NCBI GenBank assembly: GCA_031412355.1
Contig: JANOCR010000210.1
Location: forward strand, 1-10,897
Origin: JAENVT01 sp031412355
Lineage (GTDB): Bacteria > Actinomycetota > Acidimicrobiia > Acidimicrobiales > Ilumatobacteraceae
Length of the DNA: 10,897 nucleotides
Reading direction: 5' to 3'
Positions 5,692 through 10,897 of the stretch are shown piece by piece (within the stretch, counting starts at the first letter, position 1; each line of letters opens with the position of its first letter). Below the pieces are notes generated by a model. That model ran no database searches and had not been told where the DNA came from. It saw only the letters and a program-made list of their open reading frames with translations. A program made the position numbers and the translations under genes.

Positions 5692-7071
5692 ATGGCCCAA
5701 ACGATCACTGTCCGCTCGCCGTACGACGATTCGGTCATCGGCGAGATCCCTGCCCAGACGGCCGACGACGTTGCAGCCGCCGTTGCCATCGCCAAGACGG
5801 CGCTGAAGACCCCGCTGCCGCTGTGGAAACGCGCTGCGATCCTCGACAAGGCCGCGCAGTTGCTCACCGAGCGACGCGACCACTTCGCCACCATCATCGC
5901 CAAAGAGGCCGCCAAGCCGATCAAGACAGCCCGCGCCGAAGCTGAACGGGCCGTCGGCACCTTCCTGTTCGCAGCGGCGGAGGCACGCAAGCTGGCGGGG
6001 GAGATGATCCCGCTCGACGCGCTGTCGGCAGGCGAGGGCAAGTTGGGTTTCACACTCCGCGTGCCCATCGGTGTCGTCGGGGCCATCGCGCCGTTCAACT
6101 TCCCGCTCAATCTCGTCGCCCACAAGTTGGCTCCGGCAATCGCTGCCGGGTGCCCCGTCGTGTTGAAGCCCGCCAGCCAAACGCCGTTCAGCTCCATCGA
6201 GCTCGCCAAACTGCTGATCGACGAATGCGGCCTTCCCGCCGAGTACCTCCACGTGGTCACGGGTGGCGGCAGCACCGTCGGCAACGCGATCGTTGATCAC
6301 CCCGACATCGCTCTGATCACCTTCACCGGTTCACCCGAAGTCGGATGGAGCATTCGCTCGCGTGCGCCACGCAAGCGAGTCGGCCTCGAACTCGGCAACA
6401 ACGCCCCGGTCATCATCGAGCCCGACGGAGATTGGAAGACGGCCGCAGCGAAGATCAAGATCGCCGGCTTCAGCCACGCCGGCCAGAGCTGCATCTCGAC
6501 GCAGCGGATCTACATCCACAGCTCGATCGCCGACGACTTCACCGCTGCGCTGGTCGACCACGTCAACGCCCTCGTTGTCGGCGACCCGCTCGACGAGTCG
6601 ACCGACGTGTCAGCGCTGATCTCACGCGGCGAGCGCGACCGCGTCGTGTCGTGGGTGGCCGAGGCCGAAGCATCCGGTGCCAAGGTGCTCACCGGCGGCG
6701 CCCTGAACGACGAGGGTGTGCTGCGCCCGACGGTCATCACCAACGCAAAGCCCGACATGAAGGTCTGCTCGCAGGAAGTGTTCGGTCCAGTGGTCGCCAT
6801 CGCCACCTACGACTCACTCGATGACGCTTTCGAACTGGCCAACGATTCCGCGTTCGGTCTGCAGGCGGCAATCTTCACGACCGATATCAGCAAGGCGTTG
6901 AGGGCGATCCACACGTTGGACTACGGCGGCGTCCTGGTGAACGAAGTACCCACCTGGCGTGCGGATCAGCAGCCGTATGGCGGCTTGCGCGACAGCGGCA
7001 ACACCAGGGAGGGTCCGGCGTACTCCGTCAAGGAGATGACTGAGATCAAGATGGTCGTGCTCGGCGCATGA
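5692..7071 (+). CDS. NAD(P)-dependent aldehyde dehydrogenase
   Basis: This enzyme oxidises an aldehyde to the acid through a cysteine thioester with NAD(P)+. From ATG 5692 it has 459 residues and a complete ALDH active site: the oxyanion asparagine in PFNFP (N136), the cofactor lysine in LKPAS (K159), FTGSPEVG (211-218), the general base in LELGNN (E233), the nucleophile in GQSCIS (C267), and QEVFGP (361-366). The C-terminus GGLRDSGNTREGP is the usual ending, and the overall shape resembles lactaldehyde and non-phosphorylating glyceraldehyde-3-phosphate dehydrogenases. Catalysis is therefore expected, with substrate uncertain. ATG 5668 would add eight residues and has a better Shine-Dalgarno sequence, but 5692 fits the family start and a -10 hexamer. 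The Gfo/Idh/MocA gene begins inside its stop codon, so the two form an operon. Confidence 0.94.
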   Translation: MAQTITVRSPYDDSVIGEIPAQTADDVAAAVAIAKTALKTPLPLWKRAAILDKAAQLLTERRDHFATIIAKEAAKPIKTARAEAERAVGTFLFAAAEARKLAGEMIPLDALSAGEGKLGFTLRVPIGVVGAIAPFNFPLNLVAHKLAPAIAAGCPVVLKPASQTPFSSIELAKLLIDECGLPAEYLHVVTGGGSTVGNAIVDHPDIALITFTGSPEVGWSIRSRAPRKRVGLELGNNAPVIIEPDGDWKTAAAKIKIAGFSHAGQSCISTQRIYIHSSIADDFTAALVDHVNALVVGDPLDESTDVSALISRGERDRVVSWVAEAEASGAKVLTGGALNDEGVLRPTVITNAKPDMKVCSQEVFGPVVAIATYDSLDDAFELANDSAFGLQAAIFTTDISKALRAIHTLDYGGVLVNEVPTWRADQQPYGGLRDSGNTREGPAYSVKEMTEIKMVVLGA

Positions 7072-8000
7072 TGCGTTGGGGAGTGTTCGGCGGGTCCAGC
7101 CGCATCTATCTGAGCTCGTTGCGACCGGCCTTCGACGAGATCGGTCACACCGTGGTGGATGCGCCCAGCAGGCGCGGCGACGACTTCGCGCCCTATGCCG
7201 ACATGCTGGCCCGCACCGACATCGACGCGGTCTACAACCCGCTTCCCAACCACTTGCATGCGGCATGGAGCCACCGCGCCCTCGACGCCGGCAAGCACGT
7301 GTTGTGCGAGAAGCCGCTGACGATGTCGCCCGACGAGAGTGCCGGCCTGTTCGACCATGCCGAAACGGCGGGCCTGACCATTCTCGAGGCGTACATGTGG
7401 CCCCACCACCCACGGGCGCGGGCGTTGCTCGGACTGGCGGGCGATGGGTCACTCGGCGACCTGCACACCGGTCGCGCCTCATTCAGCTATCCGATGGACA
7501 TGAGCGCGGGCGACCATCGCATCGACACCCGCGGTGCCGGCGCGCTGTTCGACATCGGCATCTACTGCATCGCACCGTTCCTGTTGATCGCCGGCCGAGA
7601 CCCCGAGGGGATGGCCGCCACGGCCACCCGCAACGACCTGGGCGTCGACATCTCCATGGCGGGCTGGATCGACTGGGGCCAGGGCTTCAGCTCGACGTTC
7701 GACGTGTCGTTCGATGCTCCGGAACGCAAGCAGATGTCGCTGTCGGCGAGCAAGGGTCTTGTCAACGTGCCGGGCTCGCACATCCCCGGTCCAAGGGAAC
7801 CGAGTGAGATCTACATCGAGCGGCGCGACGGCTCGGTCGACACCATCGAATGTGCGGGTGCGAATGCGTATGCCGAGATGGTGTCGCACTTCGAGGCTGC
7901 TGCCTCAGGTATCGAACAACCAATCTTCGGCCGGCGCGAGAGCATGCGCCTGGCGACGATCCTCGACGAACTGCACCGGCTGACCAGCCCGAAGGCTTGA
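7068..8000 (+). CDS. Gfo/Idh/MocA family oxidoreductase
   Basis: This is a sugar- or polyol-type NAD(P)-dependent dehydrogenase of 310 residues. The N-terminal Rossmann part begins WGVFGGSSR (4-12), a loose version of the cofactor loop. The conserved catalytic motif CEKPL has K82, followed by EAYMWPHHPR (107-116) and the C-terminal-domain signature GALFDIGIYC (158-167). Compared with the family, the stretch between the end of beta-2 (DAPSRR, 31-36) and the helix YADMLA (43-48) is about 15 residues short. Relatives resemble trans-dihydrodiol or xylose dehydrogenases, but the substrate is unknown. Its ATG overlaps the aldehyde dehydrogenase stop (ATGA; a second ATG follows at 7071), with no Shine-Dalgarno or -10, indicating translation coupled to that gene and a shared pathway. 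It ends one base short of the convergent ligase stop. Confidence 0.92.
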   Translation: MMRWGVFGGSSRIYLSSLRPAFDEIGHTVVDAPSRRGDDFAPYADMLARTDIDAVYNPLPNHLHAAWSHRALDAGKHVLCEKPLTMSPDESAGLFDHAETAGLTILEAYMWPHHPRARALLGLAGDGSLGDLHTGRASFSYPMDMSAGDHRIDTRGAGALFDIGIYCIAPFLLIAGRDPEGMAATATRNDLGVDISMAGWIDWGQGFSSTFDVSFDAPERKQMSLSASKGLVNVPGSHIPGPREPSEIYIERRDGSVDTIECAGANAYAEMVSHFEAAASGIEQPIFGRRESMRLATILDELHRLTSPKA

Positions 8001-8001
8001 C

Positions 8002-9555
8002 TCAGATCGCCCGACCTGCCGCGTTCCAGTACTCGTCTTTGAGCAACCGCTTGTAGAGCTTGCCCGTGGGGTGTCGTGGCAACTCCGCACGGAAGTCGAC
8101 CGATCTGGGGCATTTCAGATCGGCCAACTGCGAACGGCAGAACGACATCAGTTCCTTGGCGAGTCTCGCGGCGTCGTCGTCAGACGCGGGCATGGCGACG
8201 GGCTGGACGACCGCCTTCACTTCTTCGCCGAAGTCGTCGTTCGGTACTCCGAACACCGCAACGTCGATCACCTTCGGGTGCATCACCAACACGTTCTCGA
8301 TTTCTTGGGGATAGATGTTGACACCGCCGCTGATGATCAAGAAGGCCTTGCGATCGGTGAGGTACAAGAAGTTGTCGCCGTCGAGGTAGCCGATGTCGCC
8401 AAGCGTGCTCCAGCCACGGGGGTGACGCGACGACGCTGTCTTCTCGGCGTCGTTGTGGTACTCGAAGGTGGCCCCTCCCTCGAAGTACACGGTGCCGCTG
8501 TCGCCACGCGGCACCTCCTCGCCGTCGTCGTCGCAGATGTGCACCACACAGTTGATCGGGGTGCCGACGGTGCCCTCGTGAGCGAGCCACATCTCGCTGT
8601 TGCAGTAGATGAACCCGTTGCCCTCGGTGCCGGCGTAGTACTCGTGCAGGACTGGACCGAACCAGTCGATCATCTGCTTCTTGACGGGGATAGGGCACGG
8701 TGCGGCCGCGTGGATGACGCATCGCATCGACGACACGTCGTACTTGGCGCGCACCTCGGAATCGAGCTTCAGCAACCGCACGAACATCGTGGGCACCACC
8801 TGTGTGACCGTCGCTCGGTACCGCTCGATCACAGACAGATAGAACTCGGCGTCGAAGTGCTCCATGGCCACGACCGTCGCACCCAGCGCCTGCGCGGCCA
8901 TCGAGAAGCGCAGTGGAGCTGCGTGATAGAAGGGCGCCGGGGACAGGTAGATGCTGTCGTTGGTCGCACCGAACAGCACCTGCAGGAGCGCTGCGACGCT
9001 CCCAGGTGTGGTTTCCAGCGGCAGGCTGACGAACTCCCGCGTGACGCCTTTGGGACGGCCCGTGGTGCCCGACGAGTAGAGCATGTCCATACCCGCAACG
9101 CGGTCTTCGTCGAGCGGCTGCGGCGACTGGGCGGCGACCGCAGGTTCGTACGACTCGTAACCCTCGATGGTGCCGTCGAGCATCAGACGCACCACGACCT
9201 CGGGCGTCTCGGAGACGATCTCCGCGGCTTGCTCGGCCTTGTACTTCGAGGTGATGAAGACCTTGGCGGCGGAATCGTTGATCACGTAGGACAGCTCGCT
9301 ACTGGTCAGGCGACTCGAGCATGCGGTGTAGACGGCGCCGGCATAGTGACAGCCCCACACGACTTCGAAATAGCGATCGTGGTTCTCCATGCAGATCGCC
9401 ACGTGGTCGCCGGGATGCACTCCCACAGTGCGCAGCAGCCGGCTCAATCGATTCGCCGCCGCATCGAGTTCGGCGAAGGTTTGAGTGAAACCCGAGCCGG
9501 CCATGATCAATGCCGGCTTGTCGGGTTCAGGTTCGACGAATGCGCCTGGATACAC
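8002..9555 (-). CDS. AMP-dependent acyl-CoA synthetase
   Basis: This is a member of the ANL adenylating superfamily, which activates a carboxylic acid with ATP to an acyl-AMP and transfers it to CoA. All core motifs are present (517-residue numbering): the phosphate loop SSGTTGRPKG (161-170), YYAGTEG (306-312), the ATP aspartate region GDIGYLDGD (387-395), the hinge DRK (401-403), GGVNIYPQEIE (410-420) and the catalytic lysine in PTGKLYK (K499). This fits a FadD-type medium or long-chain or aromatic acyl-CoA ligase. I prefer the GTG at 9555 because relatives commonly begin with a YPGA...PDKPA stretch immediately after the start and because TACCTT lies 7 nt upstream. Alternatives are ATG 9609 (535 residues) and ATG 9645 (547), both extending into the divergent gene. 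It is a single gene, convergent with the Gfo/Idh operon. The specific acid is unknown. Confidence 0.93.
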   Translation of the reverse strand: MYPGAFVEPEPDKPALIMAGSGFTQTFAELDAAANRLSRLLRTVGVHPGDHVAICMENHDRYFEVVWGCHYAGAVYTACSSRLTSSELSYVINDSAAKVFITSKYKAEQAAEIVSETPEVVVRLMLDGTIEGYESYEPAVAAQSPQPLDEDRVAGMDMLYSSGTTGRPKGVTREFVSLPLETTPGSVAALLQVLFGATNDSIYLSPAPFYHAAPLRFSMAAQALGATVVAMEHFDAEFYLSVIERYRATVTQVVPTMFVRLLKLDSEVRAKYDVSSMRCVIHAAAPCPIPVKKQMIDWFGPVLHEYYAGTEGNGFIYCNSEMWLAHEGTVGTPINCVVHICDDDGEEVPRGDSGTVYFEGGATFEYHNDAEKTASSRHPRGWSTLGDIGYLDGDNFLYLTDRKAFLIISGGVNIYPQEIENVLVMHPKVIDVAVFGVPNDDFGEEVKAVVQPVAMPASDDDAARLAKELMSFCRSQLADLKCPRSVDFRAELPRHPTGKLYKRLLKDEYWNAAGRAI

Positions 9556-9562
9556 GTGGGCG

Positions 9563-9568
9563 AAGGTA
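9563..9568 (-). promoter_or_regulatory. Putative -10 element of the acyl-CoA synthetase gene
   Basis: The minus strand reads TACCTT (TAnnnT), then 7 nt, then GTG 9555. The alternative ATG at 9609 has no such hexamer before it. The element lies in the 52-bp divergent gap, about 27 bp from the opposing -10. Confidence 0.4.
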
Positions 9569-9595
9569 GTCGACCGGCGGCGAGCAGTCGGGCGA

Positions 9596-9601
9596 TACGT
9601 T
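9596..9601 (+). promoter_or_regulatory. Putative -10 element of the SirB1-like gene
   Basis: The plus strand reads TACGTT (TAnnnT), then 6 nt, then ATG 9608, giving a leaderless layout with no Shine-Dalgarno. It would drive the SirB1-like and flavin reductase-like pair. Confidence 0.45.
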
Positions 9602-9607
9602 GCTTGC

Positions 9608-10279
9608 ATGGATTCGGCCGCGCGGCGGTTCGCCGAACTGATCAATCACGCCTCGGTCGAGCGCCACCTCGATCTTCTCTGCGCGCTCGTGGCCAACGCC
9701 GTCGATCAATCGGCCGAGGTCGGCGCGATCATCGTCGGTCTCGACAGGGTTGCCGAAGCGTGTCCGGCTTCGTTCGACGGCATCGTCGACACACTCTTCG
9801 CCTCGGGGATGTTCACGGGCGACAGCGACGACTACCACCACCCGCGCAACTCGTTGCTGCACGAGGTGCTGGCCCGCCGCAGCGGCATGCCGATCACGCT
9901 CAGCGTCGTTGCCATCGAAGTCGGGAAACGTCTGGGAGTGCCCATCCGAGGTGTCGGCCTACCGGGGCACTTCGTCATCTGCGACAAGCAAACGGGAACG
10001 TTTGCGGATCCGTTCGGGCGCGGTCTGCGGTACGACAGCGCAGGGATGGTCGAGTCGTGGCAACTGCGCATGGGCAACGAGGTCGCTCTGCAACGTTCGA
10101 TGATGGCACCGACGGGTGCGCGCGACATCGTGCTGCGCATCCTCAACAACTTGAAGAACAGCCTGCTCACTCGCGACGAGCCGGTGCTGCTGGCTCGACT
10201 GGCGCCGCTACGCGCTGCATTTCCCGAACTCGACGACGAGCGTGGCGAGCATCGGCAGTGGATGCGACACTTCAACTGA
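9608..10279 (+). CDS. SirB1 / transglutaminase-like protein
   Basis: This 223-residue protein belongs to the SirB1 family (Transglut_core2), a transglutaminase-fold group of unclear biochemical role. The family core is obvious: YHHPRNSLLHEVLARR (76-91), GMPITLSVV (93-101), then VPIRGVGLPGHF with H121, and ADPFGRG with D134. These His and Asp residues match the transglutaminase triad, but the position normally holding the catalytic cysteine, at the start of the central helix (GMPITLS), has no cysteine, as in other SirB1 proteins, so catalysis by the usual route is unlikely. A C-terminal helical part (171-223) includes LRILNNLKNS, also family-typical. It is cytosolic. ATG 9608 is selected because upstream open sequence is antisense to the ligase and TACGTT lies 6 nt before it. 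Its stop overlaps the next start (TGATG). Confidence 0.9.
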   Translation: MDSAARRFAELINHASVERHLDLLCALVANAVDQSAEVGAIIVGLDRVAEACPASFDGIVDTLFASGMFTGDSDDYHHPRNSLLHEVLARRSGMPITLSVVAIEVGKRLGVPIRGVGLPGHFVICDKQTGTFADPFGRGLRYDSAGMVESWQLRMGNEVALQRSMMAPTGARDIVLRILNNLKNSLLTRDEPVLLARLAPLRAAFPELDDERGEHRQWMRHFN

Positions 10280-10860
10280 TGATCGACGCCACCATCAAGC
10301 GCAGCCTCGGGCAGATGATGAAGGGCGTGCAGGTCGTCGGCGCCCATCACGACGGCGTGACGCGGGCGTATTGCAGCCACTGGGTGTGCCAAGTCAGCTT
10401 CGAGGAGCCGATCCTGATGGCCAGCGTGTCTCCCAAGCACGACACCTATCCACTGATCGTCGCCAGTGGCGAGTTCGCCGTCAGCATCCTGGCCGGCGAC
10501 CAGGTCGATGTCGGCCAGTACTTCTCGTATCCGGGCCGCAAGTTCCGATACGTCGCCGACGAGTATCTCGACAACATCCCTGGCACTCAGTTGCCGATCG
10601 TGCGCAACTGCATCGCCTGGTTGCGCTGCACGACCTTCGAAGTCAAGAACATGGGTGACCATGATCTGTTCTTTGCCAGAGTCGTCGACGTGGGGGCCGG
10701 GCGCCTGAAGGAGCCGCCGCTGCTGTACAGCAGCAGGCTCGGCTGGCGGGTCACCGGCGACAAAGCCCGCGAACCGGGTCGCAGCATTCGTGACGAGTTG
10801 CTCGAACGCCTGGCTGCCGCAGGCTTCGACACGCCGACGGGTGCCGACGATCCCGAGTGA
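10279..10860 (+). CDS. Flavin reductase-like domain protein
   Basis: This 193-residue protein has the split-barrel flavin reductase-like (FMN-binding) fold, whose members reduce free flavin with NAD(P)H for a partner monooxygenase or bind flavin for other redox work. The flavin site is visible as a version of the SWxxQVSFxPP motif, here SHWVCQVSFEEP (33-44), followed by MASVSPKHDTYPLI and the SGEFAVSIL strand. The late GRLKEPPLLYSSRLGW stretch matches the conserved PLLY segment. It begins at the ATG overlapping the SirB1-like stop by one base (TGATG), with no separate ribosome site, so it is translationally coupled; that pairing is odd for a flavin reductase. The monooxygenase at 1708-2898 is a possible but distant partner. 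The reading frame continues open far upstream, but that part is antisense to the ligase and out of frame within the SirB1 gene. Confidence 0.88.
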   Translation: MIDATIKRSLGQMMKGVQVVGAHHDGVTRAYCSHWVCQVSFEEPILMASVSPKHDTYPLIVASGEFAVSILAGDQVDVGQYFSYPGRKFRYVADEYLDNIPGTQLPIVRNCIAWLRCTTFEVKNMGDHDLFFARVVDVGAGRLKEPPLLYSSRLGWRVTGDKAREPGRSIRDELLERLAAAGFDTPTGADDPE

Positions 10861-10897
10861 CGACCGGCTCTGCGGTAGTTGTACTGCACCAGTATCG
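10861..10897. other. Window tail with no recognisable feature
   Basis: These 37 bases follow the flavin reductase stop. I see no hairpin terminator, no tRNA start and no supported reading frame; the content may belong to a neighbour outside the window. Confidence 0.6.

Noticed and set aside
4917..6284. GDPD gene extended to a 455-residue protein
   Set aside because: The extra 205 N-terminal residues are antisense to the aldehyde dehydrogenase and lack any domain; the HRGG motif sits properly near the start only with ATG 5669.
10719..10734. Perfect 16-bp palindrome GCTGCTGTACAGCAGC inside the flavin reductase-like gene
   Set aside because: It is fully explained by codons for Leu-Leu-Tyr-Ser-Ser in the conserved PLLY region. 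It lies late in the coding sequence with no promoter beside it, so an operator role is unsupported.
8071..10860. A 929-codon open frame on the plus strand
   Set aside because: It runs antisense to the acyl-CoA synthetase and then out of frame through the SirB1-like gene; its middle is low-complexity Arg/His/Gly-rich text. Only its final 193 codons (10279-10860) look like a real protein.
1..10897. tRNA, CRISPR, insertion sequence, phage or defence-system signatures
   Set aside because: Scanning both strands shows no repeat array, transposase, integrase, terminal repeats or tRNA-like end sequence; all substantial frames belong to metabolic or membrane genes.

Overview
The window is high-GC bacterial DNA that is almost entirely coding. 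Dense packing, 1-4 bp gene overlaps, absence of Shine-Dalgarno sequences at the chosen starts, and a repertoire of acyl-CoA ligase, LLM flavin monooxygenase, SDR, aldehyde dehydrogenase and SirB1-like genes all suggest an actinobacterium. The small four-helix membrane protein gives it an Acidimicrobiia (Ilumatobacter-like) look; that placement is an impression, not a search result. I see no tRNA, rRNA, CRISPR array, insertion sequence or origin, and no gene-free stretch longer than about 55 bases.

Layout. (1) Bases 1-4503, minus strand: four genes read right to left, a YwrD-type gamma-glutamyltransferase-like hydrolase, a luciferase-like monooxygenase, a cytosine-deaminase-like amidohydrolase and an SDR that runs off the left edge. 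The gaps are 33 bp, a 4-bp overlap, and 33 bp. The set looks catabolic: amide hydrolysis, flavin-dependent oxygenation, hydrolytic deamination or ring opening, then NAD-dependent oxidation or reduction. (2) Bases 4526-4981, plus: a small membrane protein, convergent with and overlapping a glycerophosphodiester phosphodiesterase on the minus strand (4917-5669). (3) Bases 5692-8000, plus: an aldehyde dehydrogenase and a Gfo/Idh/MocA oxidoreductase overlapping by 4 bp. (4) Bases 8002-9555, minus: an acyl-CoA synthetase. (5) Bases 9608-10860, plus: a SirB1/transglutaminase-like protein coupled to a flavin reductase-like protein. The last 37 bases hold nothing I can call.

The main regulatory signal is that every gene able to head a transcript has a TAnnnT (or near) -10 hexamer ending 6-8 nt before a start codon, whereas the genes joined by overlap lack one. 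This is the layout of leaderless transcription. At two of the three divergent junctions the opposing -10 hexamers are interlocked and the chosen start codons lie exactly 23 bp apart, as expected for bidirectional promoters.

No wholly new system is evident. The points most worth testing are the bidirectional leaderless promoters, the unassigned four-gene catabolic module, and enzyme variants that have lost usual family elements.
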